The notes: generated by a model not told the origin, from the letters alone. DNA of 17,931 nt from Methanobacteriota archaeon (GCA_023457135.1 JAEWMO010000092.1:1-17931); one strand, 5' to 3'; positions 1-7,210 are shown, counted from the first letter of the stretch. Program-made: numbers and translations.

Positions 1-600
1 CCGACGATGAACGTCACCCCGACGCCGACGATGAACGTCACGCCGACACCGACGACCACGCCATCAGTCCCGCCGGCAGGGGAGACCGTGGACCTCGAGC
101 TCTATGAGGGCTGGAACTTCGTCTCCATCCCGAGACCGCTCTCTGCGGAAAACAACACCGTGGCGGCAGTCTTCGACGATGTCGACATGGATGGACGGTC
201 GGTCTACACCTTTGCCCCGGGGACCGGCTTCACTCCCGTGGGTGCGAATACGACCCTGCAGGTCCTTGAGGGATACTGGGTCTATTCGGCCGGGGAGCTG
301 ACGCTGCAGCTGGACCTCAGCACCAACCCGATGAGGCCGCCTGCGATGAAGACGCTCAGTCCGGGATGGAATGCCATCGGCTACTCCGACCTGACTCCGC
401 GAACTGCCGATGAGACGCTCAAATCGGTGGAAGATGTCTGGGTCTATGTCGTCGGATTCGACGCAGAGGACCAGAGCTACCGGCCGGCGCTCGTCAACAA
501 CCAGACCGGAGCACAGGGCGAGAACCAGAGGCTCTCCCCGACCGAGGGCTACTGGCTGTTCGTGCGCGATGATGGCAGGCTGGCTGCCATCAGCGCCTAA
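1..600 (+). CDS. C-terminal part of a secreted Thr/Pro-linker surface protein (5' end outside window)
   Basis: The reading frame is open to the left edge, so only the last 199 residues are visible. It begins with a linker of repeated T-M-N-V-T-P-T-P units (each with an N-glycosylation sequon), then continues into a globular C-terminal domain. That domain is built of two related halves, each opening with a 'GWN' turn (GWNFVSIP near residue 37 and GWNAIGYSDLTP near 121) and closing with a 'GYW' motif (GYWVY, GYWLFV). Such twin GWN/GYW domains are common at the ends of large extracellular proteins of methanogens, usually after PKD or propeller repeats; this family placement is from memory. No C-terminal membrane segment or sorting signal is present, so anchoring, if any, must come from the missing N-terminal part. 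The function is unknown; a surface or adhesion role is inferred. Confidence 0.8.
   Translation, partial: PTMNVTPTPTMNVTPTPTTTPSVPPAGETVDLELYEGWNFVSIPRPLSAENNTVAAVFDDVDMDGRSVYTFAPGTGFTPVGANTTLQVLEGYWVYSAGELTLQLDLSTNPMRPPAMKTLSPGWNAIGYSDLTPRTADETLKSVEDVWVYVVGFDAEDQSYRPALVNNQTGAQGENQRLSPTEGYWLFVRDDGRLAAISA
4..51 (+). repeat. 24-bp tandem repeat coding for TMNVTPTP
   Basis: Two adjacent 24-bp units (4-27 and 28-51) differ at only two bases and encode the same eight residues. The array probably continues to the left of the window. It forms a Thr/Pro-rich, probably N-glycosylated spacer. Confidence 0.85.
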
Positions 601-610
601 CCTTTTTTTA
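601..610 (+). terminator. U-tract terminator after the surface protein
   Basis: A run of seven T starts three bases after the stop codon. Archaeal RNA polymerase terminates at such T tracts without needing a hairpin. Confidence 0.55.
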
Positions 611-935
611 CCGCGTCGCTCCAGGTCTGCCGCTCCTTCCGGGTATCCTGACCGCGGATAGCTTCCTGCTCCTCTCGTTGCGGGTCGATACCGGGAAGGG
701 GGTATATTGTGCTCCCGGTGTGCTCGGCCCGGTCCTGTACAATCCCGTCGGTCATACGGGTGCATATGCGCCCCCCATCGGCATAACTCCCGGTCGTGCC
801 GTAGACACGTTCAAATCAGTCTTCAATGTTCCCATGGTCCGGAGTGCGGTTTTTTCGCCTGCAAAAGAGATGTTCGTTATATCCGGCTGCCAGATCATCT
901 TCACGTATCCGGGCAAGCCTCGTTGCCCGGAGACA
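611..935. other. Intergenic stretch with no convincing gene
   Basis: Short open frames exist here on both strands but none has a recognisable domain, start context or normal composition. The only structure seen is a perfect 8-bp inverted repeat with a 6-base loop at 909-930 (CCGGGCAA...TTGCCCGG). It lies just upstream of the methyltransferase TATA box and could be a terminator hairpin or an operator. Confidence 0.5.
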
Positions 936-946
936 TTTTCATATAG
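936..946 (+). promoter_or_regulatory. TATA box for the methyltransferase gene
   Basis: TTTCATATAG lies about 28 bases before the GTG/ATG start pair at 971/974. There is no clear Shine-Dalgarno sequence at normal spacing, so the transcript is probably leaderless. Confidence 0.45.
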
Positions 947-970
947 GATCAGCGGGGTGTATCGGGACCG

Positions 971-1843
971 GTGATGCCGATCAACCATAAATTACCCGGG
1001 CCCAAAGACCCATGGGATGCCCTCCGGGGCGAGCATGCCGACCACCCACTGAGAGCGGTCGTAGGAAGCGATGATGCCCTGAACCATTACATCGACGCTG
1101 CACAAAAAGCCTTTTACACCCGTGCCCTTCCCCTCAAAGAGGACTATACCGTCCTTGACTTCGGATGCGGCAACGGGCGATGGTCGCTCTGGTTCGCCCC
1201 CCACGTCGCCCGTGTCTTCGGGATCGACCTCTCACCAGATATGGTGAGCGCGGCGTTGCGGTTCGCGTCGGAGAGGAGGGTTCGGAATGTCGACTTCACC
1301 GTCTTTGACGGGGATGCGGTGCCGTTTTCTGAAGACTCCTTCGATCTGGTCAACTGCGTCTGGGTCCTCAAGTACATCATCTCCGACGCGGAAGCGGTCC
1401 GGACCATCATGGAGCTCTCGCGCGTGACGAGACCCGGCGGGCACGTTGCCATCATCGAGCGGGTGAACTGGCCCGAGGATCGCCTTATGGAGCGTGAAGG
1501 ATATTTTCAGGGTAGAGCATTCTATCGGAGGCCTGACTTCTACATCGACGCCTTCAGGGAGTGCGATATGCACCTGGAGTATCACGCCGCGACCAATGCT
1601 TCGCCTCTCTTCGGGACCTACATGCGCTTATGCCGGGCACTGAACGAGCGGGTCGATATATCGTTCCCCACACTGGCGCGATGCATCACGGCGGTCAGCG
1701 TCTGGGGGGATCTCCTGAGCGGGCGCCGGGAAAGGTTCAGGAATGGCGATCACTTCTTCCTCTTCCGGAAGGGAGAGGAAGCTGGAGAACCGGAGGAGCC
1801 TTCTTCGCCGCTTAAGAGGCTGCCGTTCATCCGGGACGCATAA
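971..1843 (+). CDS. Class I SAM-dependent methyltransferase
   Basis: A 290-residue protein with a Methyltransf_11/25-type Rossmann fold in its first two thirds. Motif I is VLDFGCGNG (residues 61-69), with the acidic ribose-binding residue D86 in GIDLSPDM. Motif II-like DGDAVPFSEDSFDLVNC is at about 113-129, and the post-I strand RVTRPGGHVAIIE at about 151-163. The C-terminal third (FRECDMHLEYHAA onward) probably carries substrate specificity, which I cannot assign; small molecules, lipids or glycans are all possible. The start is GTG 971 or, equally well, ATG 974; a TATA box 28 bases upstream suits either as a leaderless start. It is a single-gene unit, ending in convergent hairpins shared with the minus-strand operon. 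Confidence 0.85.
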   Translation: MMPINHKLPGPKDPWDALRGEHADHPLRAVVGSDDALNHYIDAAQKAFYTRALPLKEDYTVLDFGCGNGRWSLWFAPHVARVFGIDLSPDMVSAALRFASERRVRNVDFTVFDGDAVPFSEDSFDLVNCVWVLKYIISDAEAVRTIMELSRVTRPGGHVAIIERVNWPEDRLMEREGYFQGRAFYRRPDFYIDAFRECDMHLEYHAATNASPLFGTYMRLCRALNERVDISFPTLARCITAVSVWGDLLSGRRERFRNGDHFFLFRKGEEAGEPEEPSSPLKRLPFIRDA

Positions 1844-1886
1844 AATCAGCATTCATATTGCGTGGGCATGCGAGGCAGTCTTCAAG

Positions 1887-1947
1887 GCGGCACGGGGTCG
1901 CCCCGCCTGCCAGCCGCTCACACCTCCCGTCGCGGGTAGCGTGTGAG
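1887..1947. terminator. Pair of GC-rich hairpins between convergent genes
   Basis: Two stem-loops lie between the methyltransferase and the minus-strand operon. The first has CGGGG-TCG-CCCCG at 1893-1905 as its core. The second pairs CTCACAC (1917-1923) with GTGTGAG (1941-1947) and has an inner CCCG-TCG-CGGG stem. Their position suggests a bidirectional transcription stop. Confidence 0.5.
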
Positions 1948-1964
1948 GGGAGCACAAGGCCTCC

Positions 1965-2240
1965 TCACTTCTGCGTCGCCCTGTACTCCTGCATCAGGGC
2001 GTCGCCGTACGCCGCTTTCTTCTTCGTCGGGATGTAGTTGAACTCGTTCGCCCACCTGAGCAGTTCGTCGCGGATGGCGGCGTCGTTCTCGAGATGCAGG
2101 TCCCGCACGCCGGCGACGATGAAATCGAGCTGGTTGATGCCCGTCTCCTTTCCGTCCACGAGGACCGTCTTGATCTTGATCGCGTCCGGCCGGACTCCGC
2201 CGCAGATGGTGCAGTAATCGCCTTCCTTCTCGTTCGTCAT
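1965..2240 (-). CDS. Small conserved CxxC protein, function unknown
   Basis: A 91-residue soluble protein with a zinc-knuckle-like C10-T-I-C13 near the N-terminus. The body is strongly patterned (LVDGKETGINQLDFIV, then a basic-acidic C-terminus with PTKKKAAYGDALMQEY). Similar small proteins occur in methanogens and I recall some being labelled 'NAC family transcription factor', but I would not assert that function. The start at 2240 is supported by a GGGAGTGA ribosome-binding site that overlaps the stop codon of the upstream cupin gene, only four bases away, so the two are translationally coupled. It is the last gene of the probable DUF2115-cupin-cupin-CxxC operon. Confidence 0.75.
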   Translation of the reverse strand: MTNEKEGDYCTICGGVRPDAIKIKTVLVDGKETGINQLDFIVAGVRDLHLENDAAIRDELLRWANEFNYIPTKKKAAYGDALMQEYRATQK

Positions 2241-2244
2241 ACCC

Positions 2245-2580
2245 TCACTCCCGTATCATCGTCAGCGACATCTTGAACCGGGTTATGGCCGAGAGGGCGT
2301 GGGGGACGTTCGCCGGGAAGATGATCGTCTCCCCTTCTTTCATCTGGAACGTCTCGCCCGCGACCCAGACCTCGCACTCGCCGTCGAGGATCGTCACGGT
2401 CGCGTCGTAAGGCGCGGTATGCTCCGAGAGCCCCTCGTCCTCGTCGAACGAGAAGAGGGTGATGCTTCCCGACGGTTTGTTGATGATCATCCTGCTCGCC
2501 ACGGTCCCGTCCTGGTAGGCGACGAGGTCCGCTAACCGGAGAATCTTCCCCCGCAGTTCCGTACGCTTCTCTTCGGACAT
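2245..2580 (-). CDS. Cupin-domain protein (single small cupin)
   Basis: A 111-residue single-domain cupin. The first cupin motif is seen around S-E-H54-T-A-P-Y-D-A-T-V-T-I-L-D-G-E, and the second as FPANVPHAL with H94. The classical metal set (two His, Glu, His) is incomplete: only H54 and H94 are clear, the T-A-P-x-D arrangement replacing HxH. This pattern is frequent in small archaeal cupins whose ligands are unknown. It is translationally coupled to the CxxC protein downstream. A second cupin gene sits 87 bp upstream in the same direction, so the two may be partners or ancient duplicates. A TATA-like GTTATACA on the minus strand about 21 bases before the start may drive it separately. Confidence 0.82.
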   Translation of the reverse strand: MSEEKRTELRGKILRLADLVAYQDGTVASRMIINKPSGSITLFSFDEDEGLSEHTAPYDATVTILDGECEVWVAGETFQMKEGETIIFPANVPHALSAITRFKMSLTMIRE

Positions 2581-2667
2581 AGCTCAATCACTCGCTGTAT
2601 AACTCATTCTTCTTCCGGCAATCTACTTTTCGCATTTACGCGCCGGGATACGGGCGCACCCCCGGCC

Positions 2668-3006
2668 TCACAACAGCCGTGTCCCGGTCGTCGGGCGCGG
2701 GACCTTCACCACGAGCACCCGGAAGGTGCTCTCGCCCTCGTTTGCCAGGCGGTGCGGTATCTTTGCCGGGCTCTCGACCAGGTGGTCTTTTTCGATCTCG
2801 GCACGCTCGTCGCCGATCTCGACGATCCCGGTCCCTTCGAGGACGTAAAAAAAGACGTCCACCGGGGTGATGTGCTTTTTTAACGATTCGCCGGGGGCGA
2901 GGGTGATCACGACCGCGTTCGCGTGTTCGGTGTCGTAGATCTTCCGGGCGTCGACGTGGTGCGGGTTCTCGCTGATCGGTACCGTTGCTACATCAACAAT
3001 CTTCAT
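2668..3006 (-). CDS. Cupin_2 domain protein
   Basis: A 112-residue single cupin. Motif 1 is G-E-S-L-K-K-H45-I-T-P-V-D-V-F-F-Y-V-L-E57-G and motif 2 is S-P-A-K-I-P-H85-R-L-A-N. It therefore keeps His, Glu and His but lacks the second His of the HxH pair. I chose the start at 3006 (MKIVDV) over the ATG three codons upstream (3015), because GGAGATGA lies at proper spacing from 3006 but touches the upstream ATG. It follows the DUF2115 gene by 30 bp; an ATTATAAAG element at the end of DUF2115 may give it an extra promoter. The ligand is unknown; a sugar, metal or small-acid sensor/isomerase role would be typical of the family. Confidence 0.82.
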   Translation of the reverse strand: MKIVDVATVPISENPHHVDARKIYDTEHANAVVITLAPGESLKKHITPVDVFFYVLEGTGIVEIGDERAEIEKDHLVESPAKIPHRLANEGESTFRVLVVKVPRPTTGTRLL

Positions 3007-3036
3007 CGCATTCATCTCCAGTTAGCCTCATGGCCC

Positions 3037-3819
3037 TCATCCTTTATAATTCGTCCAGTAGTTTTCGAGGCTTTCGCGCCGCCTCCGCTCCTTTCGGCGG
3101 GCCCGCATCTCCGGGTAGGTCGGCTCGTCGCTCTGGACCGCGGGGCAGAAGGGGCAGAGAGCGAACGCCACGTCGTCGGCCTTATCCCTGACCGGGCAGA
3201 GGTAGGCCCCCTCCCACTCGTCGACGATCTGCCCGCCGGGGAACGGGGTGCCGACCGGGTGGGCGGGCTCTCCGAGAACAAAGATCGTGAACCCGGAGAG
3301 AAGATACTTCAGGTAGAGGTACTTCGGGTCCTTCTCCCGCGCTTTTGCGGCGCAGGCCTCCGCTACCATGGCGCAGTACCTGCCGAGCGCCGGGTCGGTG
3401 GGCTCATCCAGCTCGCGGCCGGAGCCGTTCCGCGAGAGAAGGATCAGCCGGTGGTGGGCCGAAAAGATCTCCTCCCTGACGCTTGCAAGGAGGCGGTCGC
3501 GGTAGCCCTCCGGGAGATGGGCGACCTTCCGCTCGAACCCGGCGTTCATCCGCTCGAGGTCGTGCAGGTCGTACGCCGCCACTTCGTCGGCGATGATGCG
3601 GAGGAGTTCCTCCTTCGTCTTCGCGCCCTGCATCCGGCGGCAGGCTGCCCGGATCGCCTCCACCGATACCGCTCCCCCCTGCTCCGCCTCCTCGCCGCTA
3701 TCCCCGGCGAAGGTGTCGATGAGGAGGGAGCAGGCGTCGCCGGAGTCCGCCCCGGAACTGTTCCGGCCTTCCCGGCCGATGAGCCGCAGGATCCGCTCCA
3801 GGATCATCTGTAGCCGCAT
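3037..3819 (-). CDS. DUF2115 (UPF0305) family protein
   Basis: A 260-residue protein characteristic of methanogens. The N-terminal 60 residues are variable and acidic. The conserved part starts around 60 and ends with a cysteine-containing region, EWEGAYLCPVRDKADDV (C208) and ALCPFCPAV (C222, C225), which could bind a metal. The C-terminal tail is very basic (RRKERRRRES). The biochemical role of the family is not known to me. The start at 3819 is preferred over the ATG at 3855, since GGTGAT lies just upstream of it and nothing resembling a ribosome-binding site precedes 3855. It is the first gene of a minus-strand group with two cupins and a CxxC protein. Confidence 0.75.
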   Translation of the reverse strand: MRLQMILERILRLIGREGRNSSGADSGDACSLLIDTFAGDSGEEAEQGGAVSVEAIRAACRRMQGAKTKEELLRIIADEVAAYDLHDLERMNAGFERKVAHLPEGYRDRLLASVREEIFSAHHRLILLSRNGSGRELDEPTDPALGRYCAMVAEACAAKAREKDPKYLYLKYLLSGFTIFVLGEPAHPVGTPFPGGQIVDEWEGAYLCPVRDKADDVAFALCPFCPAVQSDEPTYPEMRARRKERRRRESLENYWTNYKG

Positions 3820-3896
3820 GGTATCACCAGAGTTCTTCGGAATAAGGTGAGGCATGGAGAGGTTTAACTTGTGGGGGTGAAGGGGGCGGAGCGCGA

Positions 3897-4094
3897 AGCT
3901 CCCGGCCGCGGGTCTATGACATCGCCGAAGGGCTTGCAGGCAGGGGTTTCATCACCGTCCGGCGCGGGAACCCCCATATCTACATCCCGGCCGGGCCCGC
4001 CGTCGTGATCACTCTCCTGTTCATCACCTGCGTCCAGCGGCAGTTCGTCAACAGGATGACCGCGACTGCAGAACGGATCGAGGGGCCGGGGTGA
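3897..4094 (+). pseudogene. Remnant of a TrmB-like HTH regulator
   Basis: In the frame of 3909 the DNA reads R-V-Y-D-I-A-E-G-L-A-G-R-G-F-I-T-V-R-R-G, then N-P-H-I-Y-I-P. This matches the recognition helix and wing of TrmB-type winged-helix regulators ('sRvYdileeLeerGlv...grP..Y'). No start codon precedes it in this frame, the first helices are missing, and after the wing the sequence runs through a hydrophobic stretch to a TGA at 4092-4094 with no effector domain. The whole is about 66 codons against several hundred residues in the family. I read it as a decayed gene; the TrmB assignment rests on the short wing motif only. Confidence 0.5.
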
Positions 4095-4159
4095 GGCTTC
4101 CCTCTGCGTAGCCCTTTTCCTTACCCGGGCCGGGCAGCGCCGGATATGGCGTCACCTGC

Positions 4160-4675
4160 TCAGGCGTCCCCGTACGGTCCTTCGCCCCGCGAGCGCAGGC
4201 GCCAGAGGAGCACGGCCGCCGCGAGAAGCGCGACGTTCACGGCGAGCAGGGGGAGGTTTTCGGGGTCTCCCGCATAGGCGAGGAGGCCGGCCGGCAGGAG
4301 TGTCAGGGATATGACGGCAGTCAGCACGGAGGCGGCAAGGAAGACTGGAAACGACAATTCGTAGCCCGGCGTCCTGAACCCCTCATAGAGGGGCTGCTGC
4401 AGGAGATACGATGCACAGGCGACGGCGAGTACCAGGACGATGTACGCCGCCGTTACCGGGAGGAACCGCCTGCCGAGGGAGTCGCTCCTGATGAGGAGGT
4501 AGAGGACGGCGAGGGGGGAGGCGCCGACGAACGCGGCCATCCAGGTGGTGACGCTCACCGCGAGGCCGAACGGCGGGTCGAACCCGGCCAGAGCGAGCGC
4601 GCCGGGCTGGGTGAGAACGAGGAGGAGAAGGTTGATCAGGAGAAAGTCCGCCCCCGTGCGGCGTAAGGAGCCCAT
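4160..4675 (-). CDS. Small integral membrane protein, function unknown
   Basis: A 171-residue protein with about five predicted membrane segments: residues ~12-30, ~38-62, ~74-92, ~110-130 and ~143-160. Charged loops (RSDSLGRR, RTPGYE) lie between them, and the short polar C-terminus is RLRSRGEGPYGDA. No domain is recognised; composition and layout resemble uncharacterised archaeal membrane proteins. The start at 4675 has no Shine-Dalgarno site, but a TATA-like GCGTTTAAGG about 25 bases upstream suggests a leaderless mRNA. It lies 79 bp downstream of the cooS-like gene on the same strand but appears to have its own promoter. Confidence 0.7.
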   Translation of the reverse strand: MGSLRRTGADFLLINLLLLVLTQPGALALAGFDPPFGLAVSVTTWMAAFVGASPLAVLYLLIRSDSLGRRFLPVTAAYIVLVLAVACASYLLQQPLYEGFRTPGYELSFPVFLAASVLTAVISLTLLPAGLLAYAGDPENLPLLAVNVALLAAAVLLWRLRSRGEGPYGDA

Positions 4676-4697
4676 TGAAGTCTCGTGGGCCGCCGGG

Positions 4698-4707
4698 CCT
4701 TAAACGC
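4698..4707 (-). promoter_or_regulatory. TATA box for the membrane protein gene
   Basis: Read on the minus strand this is GCGTTTAAGG, centred about 26 bases before the ATG at 4675, compatible with leaderless transcription. Confidence 0.4.
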
Positions 4708-4754
4708 TTTTTGCTCCGCGCCGCCCCTCTCATGAAAAGAGGTATTTGAGGGTT

Positions 4755-6665
4755 TTAGATCCCCAGTTTCGCCCGCTTTGCCTCGATGTGCGCGAGGATC
4801 CCGTCCGCCGCCGCCTTTGCGTCCGTCTCGACGTGGAGCACCCCGCCCGTGATGCCGGGGAGGTCCTCGGTGAGGAGTTTGACGAGATCCGGCCCCCCGG
4901 TCACGGTCGGCACCGGGTTGACGTAGGTGTAGAGGCCGAGCGCGAGCGCAAACAGGGCGTCGATCGTCGCCTTCTGCTCCATGTACTCGGGAGCCGCGAC
5001 GGCGACCGGGAGGTCCGGGAGGGGCACGCCGCCGAGGGCTTCGGAGACCGCGAGGAGGAGGTCGGCGCACCGTCCGGTATCGGTGCAGGTCCCGAAGCCG
5101 AGGACCGGCGGGACGCCGAGCGCCGTGCAGAGCCCCTTGAGCCCCGGGCCGGCCTTCTCCTTCGCCTCCGGGGAGCAGAGCCCGGCGACCTGCAGGCCCG
5201 CGACGCCGCAGCCCATCCCGAGCACCAGGATGTCGCGGGCGATCAGGTTCTCCGCGACCGCGACGGTGTGGACGTCCTGCCCGTAATCACGCAGCGTGGT
5301 GCAGGAGACGAGCCCCACGACGCCCCGGATCGTCCCGTCCTTGATAGCACCGAGCAGCGGGTCGAGGCTCCCGCCGAGGGCGTCGACGATGCTCTCCGTG
5401 GCAAAGCCGACCACCGCCTCCCGGACAGGAAGGCCCCGGATCGGCTCGATTGTGCTGTGCCGCTTCTTGAAGTTCTCGATCCCCATCCGGAGGAGGGCCG
5501 CCGCCTGCTCTTTTGCCTCCTCCGGGACATACTCGAGCCGGTCCGTCCCACCCTCGAAGACCACGACCTCGCTGACCGGGATCAGCTTGAAGTGATACTT
5601 CTCGGCGTAGATGGGGTCGAGCGGGAGGGAGCAGTTCATGTCGGCGGCAAAGACGTCCACCGCCCCGGTGGCAAGGACCGCCTCCTGCATGATCCAGTTC
5701 CCCGTGTAGCCGTAGAAGACGTCGTCCATCTCCCTCCGCTGGATCAGTTCCTGCCCGGTCTCGATGTTTGCGATGATCCGGAGGCCCTTCGCCCCCGCCT
5801 CCTTCGCCTTCTGCTGCCACTCGTCGGTGCGGGCCAGGTCGATGAGGGCGAAGCCGAGGAAGGGTTCGTGGCCGTTCGGGAGGACGTTGACGTAGTCGGG
5901 GTCGAGCACGCCGAGATCGACCCGCATCGGGTGCGGGCGGGGGATGCCGTAGAGGATGTCCTGGATGTACTCGAGCACGATCTGGCTCTGGTAGGCCATC
6001 GCGACACCGAGGCGCATCGCCCGTATGGCGTGGCTCACGAACCACCCGTCGACGTTTGTGAGGGTGGACGCGGTATCGACGATCGTCTCCCCGTAGATCC
6101 CGCCCGGGAAGAGGTTGAGCCGCTTCCAGGCCTCTTTCCGCTCCTCCGGGGCGAGCCGCTCGACGATCAGGCTCGGCTCGTAGGTGAACCGGTGGAAGTC
6201 CTCCTCCACGAAGTCGCAGAGCCGGAGCGCGACATCGGCGTCGCTCCCGCTCGTGTCGATGCCGAGCCGTCCTGCAAACGTCCGGAGTTTCCCCGGCTCC
6301 GCGATCGAGAAGGGCGTCTTCCCCTCTGCCGTCGCCCGGAGGGTCCTGACGGCCTGCTGGGCGTGGAAGTGGTAGTTCGACGCGCCCATGACGTTTCTGA
6401 GCAGCATCATCCGCATCGCCATGCCGTCGGCGTTGATCCCGCAGACGCCCCGGTGGTTCCGGCTGGCATCCGCCCGGCAGGGGCCGTTCGAGCAGAAGTC
6501 GCATCGGGCCCCCGCCTGACAGAAGGCGCACCGCTTGTCGGGATCTTTCCCGAAACCCTGCGCCTCGTAGCGGTCCCAGACGTTCGACATCCCGTCCTTC
6601 TTGAGCCGCTCGTAGACGGTTCTCACCGATTCGTGGTAGGATATCCTGTCGCTCTCCATGGTCAT
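4755..6665 (-). CDS. cooS: CooS-family protein, deviant (C-cluster Cys replaced by Glu); CooS-V-like
   Basis: 636 residues, the usual CooS length. The N-terminus has C46-x2-C49 (CX2C-type intermolecular D-cluster) and C55-x2-C58-x4-C63-x11-C75 (B-cluster). Of the C-cluster ligands, H266 (NGHEP), C345 (MNCSLP), C455 (SCTTLRD), C486 (GMGCGVAG) and C527 (GTCTDTG) are present. The canonical I-C-C-T-G-N-E segment, however, reads N-I-E302-T-G-Q-E, so the cysteine equivalent to C295 of C. hydrogenoformans CODH-II is glutamate. A published deviant, CooS-V of that species, also lacks a canonical C-cluster cysteine; it holds an Fe/S/O hybrid cluster, has no CO dehydrogenase activity and turns over hydroxylamine slowly. 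I infer a similar cytosolic redox or detoxifying enzyme here. No cooC or cooF maturation or electron-carrier gene is adjacent. The start at 6665 has GAGGT eight bases upstream; an in-frame extension to 6944 is antisense to DUF488 and is not used. Confidence 0.9.
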   Translation of the reverse strand: MTMESDRISYHESVRTVYERLKKDGMSNVWDRYEAQGFGKDPDKRCAFCQAGARCDFCSNGPCRADASRNHRGVCGINADGMAMRMMLLRNVMGASNYHFHAQQAVRTLRATAEGKTPFSIAEPGKLRTFAGRLGIDTSGSDADVALRLCDFVEEDFHRFTYEPSLIVERLAPEERKEAWKRLNLFPGGIYGETIVDTASTLTNVDGWFVSHAIRAMRLGVAMAYQSQIVLEYIQDILYGIPRPHPMRVDLGVLDPDYVNVLPNGHEPFLGFALIDLARTDEWQQKAKEAGAKGLRIIANIETGQELIQRREMDDVFYGYTGNWIMQEAVLATGAVDVFAADMNCSLPLDPIYAEKYHFKLIPVSEVVVFEGGTDRLEYVPEEAKEQAAALLRMGIENFKKRHSTIEPIRGLPVREAVVGFATESIVDALGGSLDPLLGAIKDGTIRGVVGLVSCTTLRDYGQDVHTVAVAENLIARDILVLGMGCGVAGLQVAGLCSPEAKEKAGPGLKGLCTALGVPPVLGFGTCTDTGRCADLLLAVSEALGGVPLPDLPVAVAAPEYMEQKATIDALFALALGLYTYVNPVPTVTGGPDLVKLLTEDLPGITGGVLHVETDAKAAADGILAHIEAKRAKLGI

Positions 6666-6686
6666 GGGAAGTGACCTCTCCCGCAA

Positions 6687-6707
6687 CCATAAGTAAGTGT
6701 CGACACT
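6687..6707 (-). promoter_or_regulatory. cooS promoter with adjoining 12-bp palindrome
   Basis: On the minus strand, CTTACTTATGG (6697-6687) is a TATA-like element about 26 bases before the ATG at 6665. Abutting it upstream is the perfect palindrome AGTGTCGACACT (6696-6707). A palindrome at the TATA/BRE edge is a typical place for an archaeal repressor or activator site. No factor is assigned. Confidence 0.4.
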
Positions 6708-6712
6708 CCCGG

Positions 6713-7057
6713 CTACCCTTCCTCGATGTAGCGTTTCAGGGCCACGGCGTTGTTCTGCTCCTCGTCCTTTGCGGCGTAGAGGAGCGTGACGGTCCCCTCG
6801 CCCGCCTCCTGCCGGAGCCGGGCGAGCACCTCCTCCTTCCCCGCGAGTTCGGCCCGGTAGCGCTGCAGAAACTCCCCCCACTTCTCCGGGTCGTGGCCGA
6901 ACCACCTCCGCAACTCGTTCGTCGGTGCAAGGTCCTTCTCCCATCGGTCAATCTTTGCCTTCTCCTTCGAGATACCCCGGGGCCAGAGCCGGTCGACGAG
7001 GACCCGGAGCCCGTCGTCCTCCGAGGGCTCGTCGTAGATCCGCTTTGTGCGCAGCAT
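6713..7057 (-). CDS. DUF488 family protein
   Basis: A 114-residue protein with the full DUF488 pattern: VDRLWPRGISKEKA (residues 21-34), W-E-K-D-L-A-P-T-x-E-L-R-R-W-F-G-H-D-P (39-57), W-x-E-F-x-x-R-Y (60-67) and LLYAAKDEEQNNA (92-104). The family is widespread and its role is not established. The start at 7057 gives the normal family length. A TATA-like GTTATGTGG about 28 bases before it suggests leaderless initiation, and no Shine-Dalgarno site is visible. It lies 47 bp upstream of the CooS-like gene on the same strand, so co-transcription is possible, although cooS seems to have its own TATA box. It is divergent from the cupredoxin cluster. Confidence 0.88.
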   Translation of the reverse strand: MLRTKRIYDEPSEDDGLRVLVDRLWPRGISKEKAKIDRWEKDLAPTNELRRWFGHDPEKWGEFLQRYRAELAGKEEVLARLRQEAGEGTVTLLYAAKDEEQNNAVALKRYIEEG

Positions 7058-7170
7058 GAGACGGGGATACGCCGCCCCTCCACATAACACTGTCTCCCTG
7101 GAGGAGCCGGGCCGGTAATATGGAGCATTCTCGAAGATCTCGACGCTCTGGGGCGCACGAGGCACCGATA

Positions 7171-7185
7171 CGAAAGGTATATAAG
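7171..7185 (+). promoter_or_regulatory. BRE/TATA promoter of the first cupredoxin gene
   Basis: CGAAAGG followed by TATATAAG is a textbook archaeal BRE-TATA pair. The TATA centre is about 29 bases before ATG 7211, and there is no Shine-Dalgarno site, so the mRNA is probably leaderless. Confidence 0.75.
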
Positions 7186-7210
7186 ACTCGCATCTATCCC
7201 CCTGCCCCGT

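Noticed and set aside
678..974. 98-codon plus-strand frame between the surface protein and methyltransferase
   Set aside because: No domain and no start context; it runs through a hairpin and the methyltransferase TATA box.
4726..4742. CCTCT...AGAGG hairpin after cooS as a terminator
   Set aside because: The stem is only five base pairs and no T tract follows on the minus strand.
4746..6674. Very long plus-strand open frame (642 codons) opposite cooS
   Set aside because: It is antisense to a protein with complete CooS motifs, and its translation is low-complexity R/E/D/P-rich, as expected from a GC-rich shadow frame.
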